Positions 23,339-36,061 of a stretch of DNA of 64,000 nt are shown here, one piece after another (within the stretch, counting starts at the first letter, position 1; each line of letters starts with the position of its first letter). A program made the position numbers and the translations under genes. This DNA comes from Onchocerca lupi (lineage: Eukaryota > Nematoda > Chromadorea > Rhabditida > Onchocercidae). The notes under the pieces are model-generated. The model made no database searches. It was given only the letters and a program-made list of their open reading frames with translations, and was not told the origin of the DNA. The stretch is from positions 143,863 to 207,862 of the forward strand of contig JAOVVO010000058.1 of assembly GCA_028564675.1 (NCBI GenBank), given 5' to 3'.

Positions 23339-26300
23339 ATTCCATTTATTTGTAAACGATTTGTTATAAATAGAATGAGGTCGTTTATTTCAGTTTTCAT
23401 TTTTATTGGTCAAATCAGCTTACTTATTATTCATTTATCCAGTTTGAGAGTTTAAATAAGATTGCTTCTCTAATCTGAATTTTTGAAAAAAAAAAATTTT
23501 TTTGCTGGCAAAATCTAAATTTTTTGGGATTTGTTTTCTAAATTTGGAAAGTTGAAATGTATTTACTTGTTCCAAAGATGTAATCAGCATAATTAAATTA
23601 GCATGTATTAAAGTAGCTCTTCTTGCCAGACTGGAAATTTTGTTCTGTTTTGCTAATTTTTTTTCCATTTATGTGGCTTATTTGTTATATAAAGAACAGC
23701 ATCCATATTGGATTGGATTGATTCAGTTTTTTGTCACTTTTTCGAATTCGCGCCTTAATTCTGCAATTCATTTTTTTGTTTTTGTCCCAGCCGTGGTGCC
23801 TTTTCTTATGAACTTTTTATATCACTTGCTAAAAAACCTTGTTTTTTTTTTCCGAATTTCTAGAATTCATTTCGAATTGTACTTGTGGGATGATTAATTT
23901 TCTTGAATAATGTCTTGTTTTTTTCATTTTGTTCAAGAACAGGTCAATTCTTCTAACTGTATATTTCAAATATGATTTTTGCCTTCCATGAAAGACATAT
24001 TGTCTACCACTTACTTCTGTTCCTTTTCCTATTTTGTTATTAAATACAAAAATCTAACCTTATCTGAAACAGATGATGTGACTAACGATCATCTATTTAG
24101 AATTGATTAGATGATCTCTTTTGGTTGCCCGCCTTTATGATTTCGATGAAAAATAAATTTTCACATTTCTTTTTCTTTTATTTTGTTTACTGACTATGAA
24201 TATTCGTAGTTTTCTCGAATTTATGTATAATGTTATGGTTGTATTATGTCGCATATTTTTAAATTTCAGATATTTATGCCAAGATTATTCGTTAGAAATG
24301 CTTATTTCATTTTTGTTAATTCTGATGGAAGTAAATTTTCCGAAATGAAATTCTAATCTAAAAATTTGAAGAAGCAATTTTTCAACAATAGATTCCATTA
24401 AGTAGAATTAGAATTCGTTGAAAATTAATAGAACCCTAAATTTGAAAATTCAAACAGATGCATTTATTAGGGAATTTTTAACGGTTTCCGCCAAATATCA
24501 CCGAATATTTCCAGTGCAGAATTCTTTTAGAACTTTTTTTTTTGAAATATTATTGCATTATTCTTAGAAATTCCTATTATCGCTATCTTTATTTTTATAC
24601 ATTACCTCTGTATTAAAAAAAGGTAGATGTTTTTGCCGAACACAACAGATAGACATCACAAAAATGTCACCATCATTATGTCGTAATATGATGTAATGCA
24701 TAAATTTGCAACAACTAGATATTTCCCTAATACACTTTCTTCTTCACGCAATCTGAGAACGCCGTAATGGATAGTGTAGATGATATATTGACTTACAGAA
24801 TCCATTTTAAGTCCAGGTTCATTTCCGACGCGAATTAATAAAATTTTTTGCGTGATGATCCATTTTTACACGGCCGCAGGCCGTATTATAAGTTTTTCCG
24901 GAGAGGTACGGTTTGCCGACTTACTGTTTGTCGAGAAATGGAGGTTTATGTATCACTCCGTAGTGATTGGTATACAAAGTTGTCACTAAAAAGTTTGTGC
25001 TAGGTCATGGAGTGTTCTTTTCTTGTCCTCAAAGTTGCTAAACAGATTGTTTCATGTTAATAAATCTTTCAATATTAGTATTTCGATATCGTTTGTTTGT
25101 CTCCTGCAAGCCAAGTTGCAGATCTAACGAAAAAGCAAAAATAAATATTTGGAAATATATTAGATCCTTTAAGCTGATCAGTTGGCATCCATCGCTTGGT
25201 TTGTTTAGTTTATTTTTCAGGTGATTCACACTGATATTTTCTGACCCAGAGTTATTCGAGAGAAAAAAGAATTTGCTCGAGGTGGACTTCTAAATCTTTT
25301 TGAAGGTGAATTTCAAGTTTTGGTATCACCTTCTTTACATTCACCCAATAGTATGAATTCAATTTTTGCCAGCCTTTCCTCTGTATTTTTCACCCATCGT
25401 GGTATCCTCAGAATCCTTTTTCTACTGTAACAAGACTTATCAACCATAATATATGTGAATCCTTCGTTGATTGTTCCAGTTTTCATGGTTTTATCAGAAT
25501 CCTTCGTAATCCCATACTTTCCAACAGTTGGGTTTTTTTTTTCTCATCTGAAATTTCATCATATGTTATTCTAAACCGTTCTTCCTTTTTTTCAAAATTA
25601 CATTCATGAAGTTATTGTATTCAATATTAAAATGTATATTTTAATTTGAATATATTCAAAAGTGGTGTTCCAGCTTCATCTTATGCTGATTTATCTATTC
25701 TTTGTTTGGCCTTACCGTTTCCTTATCAATCCGTTCTATCGTCGTCGCCCATTTGCATCTCAAATCGTGAAAAGTTACATTCAGAATCGAAAATATCCCA
25801 CGTGGACATCATTTTTTCTGCTCTATCGGTAATAGCTGTCATGCAATATATATGATCATTTTACGAGGAAAAACTATACAAGTATTGCATGCAAAAACTT
25901 TAAGAACTCTTTTTTCGCTTCACTTTCACCATTCAAGAAAATTCTCATTTTATGCACCTTTTGAGGGAGGTTCAGGACGATAATTTTGGCGACAAACATT
26001 TCAATTTTAATATTGATGGACATAATTACTGCATATTGAGGTATGTTATTCTGTTCCTCTCTTTCAGAATTGCTATTAATTAAAATTTTTAATGTTGGTT
26101 TCATGCTGCATAGTATATAACATTGATATCATTTTTCACTGCTATATTTAAAGATGCTTAATTCGACATTTTTTCGATCCCTACTTCTATAATTTTTCGC
26201 AATATTCGCAGCTGATTTGCAGCAGAATATTTTTTCAAAGACATTTCTAATGGGAAGAATCCAAAGAAAAATATACACAATTATACTGCTTTTCGTACCA

Positions 26301-29300
26301 TCCAATAGCCTTTTAAATATAATGTCTCAGATACGATGGCAATGTTTTCTTTGTTTGATTCAAAAAAAAAAAAAAAAAAAGAAATTGTGTGTAAAAAGAG
26401 ACAGAAAGGAAGGAAAAGATGTTCGATTAGCGTTGTATTGATTTGTAGTTAGTCATCATATGACGCGTGCTGCTGTTGTATAAACAATTTTAATCATCGC
26501 TTCATTTGCTGGGAAGAGCTTGTGTTGCCATATTTTTATCCGTAAGCATGGTTCTTGATAGAAACCAGTAGTCTTTCATAACGGTTTCCTAATTAAAAGG
26601 TCTCAGAGACACTTGTTGACTTCTAAAATTATTTTTGCCAGTGTATGGTGGCGTGATATGGTGTCAGATAAATCAAATAACAGCCATATATGTCTGTCAG
26701 ATCTTTGAGCAGTTACGCGTATAAGATGGGTTTCCGATTACTTCATATTTAACAACCGGGATTTCTCCAAGTTGTGTTTCCTTTTTAATAATTTTCAACA
26801 AAGTTTGCAGTCGTATATAATTACGCGGATAGTATTGCAAATAAGAAAATAATAAAATTGATTGCGAATTAAATGTAGTTATTCTTGCATATTTCCTTAT
26901 TGCTAAGTTATCGGAAAAGAATAAACAGAATAGATGTAAGGTATGGCCTTGATATTGAAGAACTCTTCTCATCCATCTCATTTTTTGAAAAGAATGTTAT
27001 TCATAAGACTTTCTATTACTACTAAGTTAAGAAATCAGTATTTTTCACATTTTGCAAAACTGCTTTTACGTTATTCACTATTACTAGTATGAGTTTCTTA
27101 CGTAGAGCACTGCTAAACCATCATTTGAAGATAATGTTATATAAAGCAATTCTTTTGTTGTTTTTTATATCTTTTTAACTAATTTATCTACGGGAAAAAT
27201 TTTCCGAAATTTTTCTCAAATTTCTACTGTTGTTTCTCTTTATGCTTTTAGTATTGAGTGTAATTCATTTCTTGTAAAAAATCCATCGCTATTTCATTCC
27301 TTTTATGTGACCGAAAAGTCCACTCGTTTTTTTTCGGATGAGTAAAAAAATGACGCAAGTTATTTGTTTTAATAGGATTCTATTTCGAAGATCTAATGGT
27401 AAGCATAATGCTCTGATGTCTGGCTTCAGTGTTGAGAATCACTCATCTTTTTCTAACTTCAAAAAATTTTTAACTAAATAGTTCTGGCGAAAAATAGCAA
27501 TAATAGAGATTAGGGGTCAAAATATGCATCTCTATTTAGATTTATCATATGAAGAGTTCAAATGATTGTCAAATTTTAATTTTGATGACTCCCGATTTCG
27601 CAATCCATCTTCTCGCCTTGAATTATTTTGTCAACATTTGATGTTAAAAATGATGTCCAATTACGATAATAATAACTTGTGATGTAGGATGTGTAGCTGA
27701 CAAGTTTATTTTTTTCATCTGTTCGAATTAGGAAGTAATGCTACTGGTTTAAAAATATTCACGAAGACCTGTTTTATTGAAAGGAAGCTTATTGCAGAGC
27801 ATTGGTTGTCTGTGTTAATACAGATAAAATTTGTTCGGACTTTCAAATTACAAAATTTTAAATTGTTTTATAGCTTTTTTAAATCTATATATTTTTTAAA
27901 ATTTATATCGCATTATTTGAAATTTATCAAGAAGTCTCATTATATTAATTGCTTTTTATTTTTTACATCTATCTATATTAATGCTGTTCGTTAAACATTA
28001 TATGTTAGGAGAAAAATAAGGACCATACTGGTATGTAAATGCTTGTTGATCGCACTCTTGCATGGGTAATGGAATTTTCATTCATAACGCGATGAAGTTC
28101 TTCATGATTAATAATTAATTGAAAGCTTAACTGTCATGAATTCTACTCATTACCAATCTGGTTACTTTTTTATTTAATTTGGAACTTATGATATGGTCCG
28201 TAATTATCTTGTTTTGTTTTATTAGAAAATAGCTTTTCAAAAAATCAGCAGTTTGGCATTATCATTAGCCGCAGAAATTCTGGAACAATTTTTAATGACT
28301 TCAGAAATATCGAAAATTCTCTAAAAAGGAAAAAAAATTGATAAAAACAGCATGTTATCCGTGTAGTGCCATTAAAAAAATATTTTTCATTTTAAGCAGG
28401 AACTTGTTGGCGATGTGCATTTTTCTGCAGCAGACTTTGTCTACATTATTTTTTTTTTTTTTTTCCAGCTAGTTGTTATTAATTGAAGTAGATTGAACTG
28501 TCTATGCAGTGAAGAATTGTTGACTGAAACAAAGTATAGGGACTTCGAAAATTTATTCTTTGAAATTTAGATCGAAAAAATTTTCAAAGTTTCTGTCATT
28601 TTGTCATGTTTTTGCTGTACTGTAAAGAGGAATAGGAAGTGTAATATTGAAATCAAAATACTTTCCCCTTGATACAAACAAGACTTTTGTAAAACCCTTG
28701 TTGTAAGATAGAATCATCCCATTTTGAAATATGCTTTGATTTTTCCTCTCAGTCAAATCGACAGAAACCATTTTAGTGTTCGGAGTTGATGTTCTTTATT
28801 TTTTCTTTGTAATTTTTTGCAAAAAATATTGTTACTGATGATTCTGATGACATTCGTTTATCCCTTTCTAAATTTTCTCTTAGATGTGATTTTCCCCCAA
28901 TTTATCTGTGGCCTAAACTTGAGTTTCTGAATATTTGATTGTCAGAGTGTTTCATGCTTAGAATGTCTTCGTTTTGTTTTTTGTGTAAAATGTTCATTTG
29001 ATACATAAAACGGGGAAGATACATCAAATTAGAAATTAACTTTTCCGCAGCACTGTTCGACATGTTATCAAAGTTCATCCAGAATTTGAATTCACTAAAT
29101 GTGTTTAGCAAATTGTCTTCCATACATTCAATTTTTCCAGATCGATTGAAGATTTCTTTCAAGTTTGAGTTTAGTTTTATCAAGAGGATTTGTTCATATC
29201 ATGTTTCTTTTTGCAAGAATAGAGAATGGATTCATCATTTGCATGTCATGAGTCATGTTCACCAAAGAATCAATAATAATGAGGGAGCTGGAATTGAAAG

Positions 29301-30162
29301 ATAAGAAATTAAATTAATAGCAACATTTTGAATTCCATTATTTGTTATTCTACGTAATATATCTAAATTGGGATTTTAGTAGGATTCTAGAATCTGTCAA
29401 TAGCAATATCTTATTTGTTTTTACTATTGACTTATTATTAACTAAACTTACTATTGAATAGAATTACACATTCTATGAGCTTTCTGAACTCTGAAAATCC
29501 AAAAATTGCTTCAAAAGTTTTGGAAAACCAATTTGAAAACTTCGAAACCAACCGTTTATTTTTATAAATGACATCGGAGCAATAAGATTAGTTTTTGTAC
29601 CGGCAAATGCACTATTTCTATTTTTACTTCTGGAAATCTTCATGCTTTTTCCAGTTCTTGAAATCGATTTTCTCTATAGCAGTTCCTTTGCGTGACATGC
29701 GCTAATATATTGCAATAAATTTTTAATCAATTTCCACACCATTGTTTTTTTGTTTTTACGCCTTATAATTTCAACTTTCACTGCATTTTTTCTCTCTATT
29801 TCATTCATATTTCTACTATATGACGATATCTTCCTTTGAAACTTTAAGCTTTAACATTTCTTCCTATTCAGAATTGGTTGTTATCCATATATCAAATATC
29901 ATTGCACAAAAGAACCGTGGAAGGATTTTAGCGCCGAAAATCGTTTATACAAATTTATCACAGTTTTAAATTGCGGCAAGTTCTTTTTTCTACTTAGACA
30001 GTGATTCTGAACTATATGACATAATAAATTGAAAGATCTGAAATATTCTTCGTTCTTTATAATAAAGAAGATATATGATCCCATTCGTGCTGCCCATAGC
30101 TTTTATCAATATTTTCTGTTAAGGTTTTTGTTTAAAATTTGATCTGGAAAAGTATTTTATAG
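23339..30162. other. Gene-poor stretch after par-6
   Basis: No gene recognised. It contains poly-A/T runs, a 6-bp-arm GC-rich palindrome (ACGGCC, GCA spacer, GGCCGT at 24870-24884) in a small locally GC-richer patch (24865-25000), and isolated open frames of 60-94 codons without linked exons. Confidence 0.55.
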
Positions 30163-30288
30163 GTCTACCTTGTTTGCTGTACGGATTAATAGCACAAGCT
30201 TTTATTCGACATACTGATTATATTGTGGACAAAAATACAGGCCAAAAAGTTGCAATCAAATTTTTGCTAAAAGAACTTCACAGCTGAG
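30163..30288 (+). pseudogene. Protein-kinase N-lobe-like broken exon
   Basis: An open frame bracketed by an acceptor (ATTTTATAG) and a donor (GAG|GTAATT) encodes a stretch containing YGLIAQAFIRHTDYIV and then DKNTGQKVAIKFLLKEL. The second piece resembles kinase subdomain II (TGxxVAIK, with the ATP-anchoring Lys); the first resembles the end of a glycine-rich loop. The frame hits TGA immediately before the donor and the other two frames are closed early, so a functional exon is unlikely. No companion exons with APE, HRD or DFG motifs were seen nearby. Assignment to the kinase fold is tentative. Confidence 0.35.
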
Positions 30289-31187
30289 GTAATTTCTGCA
30301 AATTTTATATTATGAGGAATTTTGATTATGAGAGCTTATATTGCATAAAATCCTCTTCCATTCCTAGATGCACTCTTTAATTTATCGATAAAAAATTCAT
30401 TTTCAGAAAGAAACTTATTTTTATGAATGTTTCACTGTACAAAATTTATTTGATAAAAATTTGGTGGGATAACTAAGCAACAACAATTTTCGACCTTATG
30501 CCTTGCCGACCTGCATTGCTTTTACGAATTTTTCGCCTCATTGGCCGATTATACTTCCTCTCTCCATTTCCGTTTTTATTTGTTTCATACTTGAAATTCT
30601 GAAATATTTTATTAAAACACTTTATTCAACGAAAACTTTCATGCTGTTGGTATTTATTATTGGAACTATGATCAAGAGAGACTTTTTCTTTAAAAGTTTA
30701 AACAAAGTTTACATCCCTCTTGATCATAATTTCAAGAACAAATATCAGTGTTGAGTCCTGCCTTCCTTGTTTTCTTCTCTTTTATGCAGAAAAGAAGAGA
30801 GAGAGAGAGAGCAAAAAAAAGTTTTGCAAATAGAGACAAGTTCTTATGGATTTTTATTCTCGAACTTTATATTCGTTCATTCTGCAATAGGTTTACATTA
30901 AAATAATTTTTTTCCTTTTTGGGGTTTGAATTTTCCGCATTTATTGTTGGGAGACTAAATATATTTTTTACTGTAAGCTTTTTCCATGAACTCGTTCGTT
31001 CATGAAGCCATGCGCATAATATAAAAATACATATATGTCTGTATTAATTTCAGAAATCGAAATATTTGCTTTTGAATTAATATTTCTATTTGATAGCTAA
31101 CGTATTGTTTTCAGCTTTTTTATTTATTTGTATTTCTATATTTATACATTTTTGCTTTTTTCAGATTGCAGAGATTGCGATTGCCAG

Positions 31188-32403
31188 ATGCCTTCTCCAT
31201 CGAGTCCGTTAGAATACCGGCCAACGCCACATCTTGTTCTTATCATGCTTTTTGTCTTCTTCCCGCTCATCTATTTATGCGGACGACTGACTTTCACAGT
31301 ATTTTCTGTATTGGTATTTATCCTTAAATCGATGTTCTCACCAGTTTTGCAATTATTTTATGAGAATGAATTGATTCTCATACCAAGAATCGCAAAAACG
31401 CAAACATTGGAAAGTACGATGCAGGAAATACTGATAGAACAATCTTCTGATGAACAGGTAATGCGAAAATTATTCCTATTAATCACATGAGTTTAGCCTT
31501 CTCAGTTCTGCTAGATCATTGATTACTCATTATGGTTACATAACTATTTAGGAGAAAAATGCATGTTAATTATTATTGATTTCTTCGTTTGAAATTAGCT
31601 AGGTACTGTGTTCTACAGGAGGAAACTTATTGAGCATATTCAGTTTCTTCTTGTTTTAAAAATATTTTTATTAATTTGTCACTTGTTAATGACAGGATTT
31701 GCGGAACTGTAATTCGACAACAGAGTGCTATTTAATACTATTTATTTGCAGCTTACTGATCAAAGCGATGAGGAGCATGAACTAATCAGCACAGTAAGAA
31801 TTACTGATGACTTTATCAAAACACAGTCTAAAAGTTCAACTAATGTTCAGGCTATTCAATCTTCTCCTCTAGCGATTCAAACAGGCTTGTCTTCTATTTA
31901 TTCTGCAATTCAAAATATAATTTTATTTCGCTTATTTCATTGTGGAATAATAACTTTTCTTTTGTCTTTTTATTCTGTGGAATATTTCTTCGATCCGTCT
32001 CGAAATAACTCAGTGACTTTCATTATTATCTTTTGGATCCTCTTATCCAAAAAATTTATTTGCTCATGTTCATTAACATTAGTTCACTAATATTAAATTG
32101 GAACTGCTACTTTGGTATGCTGTTCTGATTGTTCCAAAACTAAAGAAACTTTAATTTGATATTAGATTTTGAAACATTTTCAAATTTATCATCGTTCGTC
32201 TCTCCAGAAGTGTTTTAAGAAATTCTGCAATCGTGAATATTTCAGAAGGTTTGCATGATTCAGAACATGATTCTGGTAATGATGAAGATCACTCAGGATT
32301 GTCTACAAGCTCAACAACTACAACATGCATCAACCAGATCTCGAATATATCGGGAACAAGAAGCATACAAAATCGCGATGCTTTTAAAGGAAAGATGAAG
32401 TGA
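31188..32403 (+). CDS. Small predicted membrane protein, unrecognised
   Basis: Three exons: 31188..31457, 31752..31884, 32246..32403; 186 residues. The ATG at 31188 lies 24 bases after a strong TTTTTTCAG acceptor that may be a trans-splice site. Residues about 17-55 are hydrophobic (HLVLIMLFVFFPLIYLCG, then FTVFSVLVFILKSMFS), consistent with one or two membrane helices. The remainder is hydrophilic, acidic and Ser/Thr-rich, with EEHELISTVRITDDF in exon 2 and SEHDSGNDEDHSG plus a Thr run in exon 3. Exon 2 has no GT donor in the right phase; the frame continues only through a GC donor, CAG|GCTTGT at 31885. An AATAAA signal lies at 32486-32491, about 80 bases after the stop. I recognise no family and propose no function; possible role at a membrane is inference from hydropathy only. 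Confidence 0.65.
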
Positions 32404-33281
32404 CGGCGACATGGAGATGATGCTTTCCAAATAAATGACGCATAGTAATGGTCGAAAGTAGGTCAGCAATGTAGAGTTATTGCTAAATAAAGTCCTGACA
32501 TAATATATGTGTCTTTCAGAAAGCTTTAATAAGCTGTTATCAGTTTACTGAAAGTAACTTTTCAATTCGCACCATGATGAAATGCATGCTTTTCATACAT
32601 TATTCATCACTACAGTCTTTTTCTGGCTTTATTTCCGATGAAATATCTTCAGAATTAAGTAATTATTGTGGTTTGTCATTTTTTGGTGTTTGAGACAAAA
32701 TTGCAAATAGATAGATAGCATTTCTGCAAAGCATTTATTTAAATATCTCAGAAAGATTAATTCTAGGAACTTTTCGTGTAAAAATGTAACGGAAATCTAA
32801 ATAAAAATGGGGCTAATGAAAAATTGAATGATTTCAGCTGTAATCTTTAATGGTCTTCCTAACAGATTTTATTTTTTTCGTTTCTTGATGGTTGCATCTT
32901 TACACGATTTGTTTTCAACCGAATTTCATTCTCTTCAGAAATTTATCAGAAATTTAATGATCTCGTGTATATGATGTAATGTTTTGTTTCCTGATCACAT
33001 TATTTTGTATGATAGATATAATAACTTTAAGATTACGGAGAGGCTGGGAAAATAATTCTTCATAGTTTAAAATCTGAAAAAATACGGGAGTAGCAGAGAT
33101 GCAGGGGTTTATGTCTTCTGTCTGCGTTTCTTTATTTTAAAAGGAATATGTTGGAAAAGTGGAATTTTTTTTTCTCAGATCATATTTCCCATACTAATTG
33201 TGATCTCCTCGTATTTTCCTAGTGATCTCATTATTGATTGCTAGGGAATAAATGTTTGGATTTTGGATTTTCACTGTTTAT

Positions 33282-33525
33282 AAAGTTCCTCGTGTACCAC
33301 CTCATAGTGAGATAGCACTGGGAGTTGACAAAATGGTCATATTGCTCACTGATGAACCAAACATCCATGAAACAGAAAAAAATAGCCGTGGCTTCATTCA
33401 AGTTGACAATAGGTATGAAACCAATATAAAAAGAATATTTGCTATTAGTGATTAAATCGGTGAGGCAATGCTTGCTCATAAAGCGGAAGAAGGGATGGCA
33501 GTTGCAGAAACAATAGTTTATTGCT
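33282..33525 (+). pseudogene. Dihydrolipoamide dehydrogenase (lpd) C-terminal-domain fragment, bacterial-like
   Basis: One frame reads ALGVDKM, then NSRGFIQVDNRYETNIKRIF, AISD, a TAA stop, then IGEAMLAHKAEEGMAVAE and a final TGA. This matches the FAD-binding end of E3 (GFIxVDxxxxTNVPGIYAIGDV...MLAHKAEEEGxAVAE). The conserved GDV has become SD plus stop, PG before the IFAI-like strand is lost, one Glu of the KAEEEG motif is deleted, and about 15 residues are inserted upstream. No intron consensus or further lpd exons flank it. The GMAVAE ending is typical of bacterial E3 rather than the nematode mitochondrial enzyme, suggesting transfer from an alphaproteobacterium such as Wolbachia. Origin from the host dld-1 gene cannot be excluded by eye. 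Confidence 0.7.
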
Positions 33526-34024
33526 GAAGCATTGCTTTCCTTCGCCCTTTTTCCTTGAATTGTATTTTATGCAAAAGGCCACCAATTCTTACATTTCTGT
33601 TTACTTTTGACCGCTTTTGTCAGTTTTAATAGTGGTTTTACTGGATAGAAATCTCATCTGTAAGACTGGTTAAGACTTAAGTTGATCGAGAACTAGAATA
33701 ACTTAGGTTGGTCATGAAATCTCATCTCGTAGTTAAGAGTTTTGAGCAATTTATTGCCCACAAAATTGTTCTGTATAAAATACAGATTGAAAAATTGGTG
33801 CCGAATGGCTGGCCTATTTCCCAAGAGATTCTCTTAGAAGTATATTTTTGGAAATTAAGATTCTGCTTAGATCCCAAGAACATGTATAATAAAATATTTT
33901 CCACAAAAAGTTAGTAAATTCTCGTGATTGTTTTCTGTCATGTGAACATTGCGCAATTCACTTGTTGCGAATAGATATATTTTAGATTGACACTCACACT
34001 TCAAGAAATTTGCATAAAATAATA

Positions 34025-36061
34025 TCAAACAAAAATAAAAAGATATAACAATCCTTTGAAGTAATCAACAATTTCTCCACTACCAAGTTTGGATTCACCA
34101 TAAAAACGGTCAACAAACGAGATCGGCACCTCTCCTATTCGGTAGTTCAATTTGCTCGCACGAAACATCATTTCCATCTAAAAAAGTTGTTACTATTGCT
34201 CAGAAGTAATGAGAATCTTGGTCGAGAGATATTTTTTTTCCCCATGTTGAAATTTAAAAAAAAAAAAATCACGCTCAAGTTCGATACTGTGTTCAGTAGT
34301 AGTCTAGAAAGCTCTGCGTCTCGGTGAATATGAAATTTAAACTAACCTGGAACACATATCCTTTCGAAACACTGTCAGCAACTAACCTTGCCAGAACATC
34401 CTTACGATACAGACGAAAAGAACCAGTTAAATCAGAAACGCCAGGCCGAAGCAAAAACTAAAATAATGAAACAGACTGTTTTGCTGCAAAAATGACTGGT
34501 ATCTATTTAAGAAACAAACCTGAGCTAAAAAGTTAGCACCACGACTGACGAGTTTTCGTTTGAAATCCCAACCTGAGACACCACCACCGTGAGCATAACG
34601 TGTGCCTGTCACAATATCGTACTGAAGATAATACGATAAAAGAAGTGTGACATTGTGTTAGGAAAATTTATAGGAGATTTCTCATTTAATTTTGGAAATT
34701 ACTTTTCATCATCTTGACAAGCAATTAAAAAATACATTCAACAATGAGCTTTCACACTACAGATGATTTTTTTATTTATAATACTCAACCATAATCAGGA
34801 TAATAAGAAATAGATTAACAAAAAGGTATAGCGGTTGACATTATTAATTTCTTTCCTCAGATCTACGTAAGGCCACACACTGTGACCAAATATGTTTCTC
34901 TGAATGATCTAGAACTGTATAAAATCAGAACATTAAGTGATGCAAATATAATAAGTGTGCACTGTAACAGCCGGAAACTAGAAAAAATCCTACGAAATAT
35001 TAAATCAAATTCTTCAAAGTTTTGAAAAGTTCTTGACGTCTGAAAAAAATTTTTTCTTCGACTGATTTTTCGTGAAACTTTTCTAGTTTTCAACTATTAC
35101 ACAGCATAATGATTATTTCACTGTTAGAATGCATAATTATTTATCGTAGAATTTGATTACGGGAAAAGCTCAATTTAGCATCCAGAATCACATTAGCCTG
35201 GGCGAATTCAATGACTTGTCTAACGATATTTATTATATGGCAAAGCTCACATAAAATTCATATAAATTTGTACACATCTTCATTTTGTTCGATTTTCTCA
35301 TCGAACTAGAAATTTACTTCTGAGATCTGCCACAAACACTGTAATTTGGGCAGAGATATTTGGACAAATTTTAATTATGATTGAAGAGCTGAAACCAACG
35401 TTTTTATTTTGTTGCAATTTGATCATTTCAGGAATAAATTTTGGATGATGTGATAGGTCGGCATCCATCAGAATGACATAATCACCTCGAGCAAATTGCA
35501 ATCCGTGAGTATAAGCAGTTCCAAGACCTACAAATTGGAAAGGCACACTTTATTAAACATTATAAAACTAAAACCATTCCAACCATTTTTTAATCTCTGG
35601 ACTTCTAAATTATAAATATTTGAAAATGATTTTATTAAATATCAAGTAATTGATACGCACTATGAAAACAAATCAAAACATACCTAACTTTCCTGCTCTA
35701 GGCTTTAAAATAATCTTATTGCTGCCAAATTCATTTTCTAGCTTCTTAGCCACATCCATTGTTCCATCTGGGCTGTCATCGTCAATGATAATCACCTTTA
35801 AAAATTAGTCATCTTAAATTTGTACAATCTCAAGAAAACTGTAAAACATTCCAAACTTGCAGAAAATCTTCTGGAAACTCATACATCTTTTCCAGAAGCA
35901 TACTAAATTTCTCATAGAATTAACGGTAAAAATACCTCATAAGAAAATTCAGCTTTTCTCATATATTTTTCGATCAGCCAAACACACACTGGTAAATTCT
36001 CCTTTTCATTGTATGTCGGTAATAGAATTGTATACTTCGGAGGGATTCCATCTTGCGACAT
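34025..36061 (-). CDS. dpm-1: Dolichol-phosphate mannosyltransferase catalytic subunit (DPM1)
   Basis: Six exons on the minus strand: 35936..36061, 35684..35795, 35400..35527, 34520..34621, 34347..34457, 34025..34177; 243 residues, all phases agree. A GT-A fold GT2 glycosyltransferase: nucleotide-binding start KYTILLPTYNEKENLP (residues 9-24), DDDSPDGT (47-54), and metal-binding LMDADLSHHP (D101-x-D103). Then TGTRYAHGGGVSGWDFKRK, PGVSDLTGSFRLYRKDVL and EVPISFVDRFYGESKLG, all diagnostic of DPM1. It transfers mannose from GDP-mannose to dolichyl phosphate at the cytosolic face of the ER, supplying N-glycan, O-mannose and GPI-anchor synthesis. There is no C-terminal membrane helix, as in the animal/fission-yeast type that needs DPM2 and DPM3. 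Length is close to the usual 240-260. A CATTTAG acceptor about 20 bases before the ATG may be a trans-splice site. Confidence 0.97.

Noticed and set aside
23640..23897. 85-codon hydrophobic frame after par-6
   Set aside because: Phe/Leu/Ile-rich because the DNA is T-rich; no acceptor/donor context and no family resemblance.
25246..25429. Frame containing VIREKKEFARGGLLNLFEGE
   Set aside because: Reads protein-like for about 30 codons but has no companion exon and no family I could name; left as unassigned.
26697..26981. 94-codon minus-strand frame
   Set aside because: No splice-linked exons or motif; composition follows the AT-rich background.
28902..29304. Open frames on both strands (93 and 80 codons)
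   Set aside because: Antisense overlap suggests a chance stop-poor patch; neither product has a recognisable motif.
35298..35399. Extension of dpm-1 exon 3 past residue 122
   Set aside because: Intron read-through; a GTTGGT donor at 35399 and the next exon restore the DPM1 sequence.
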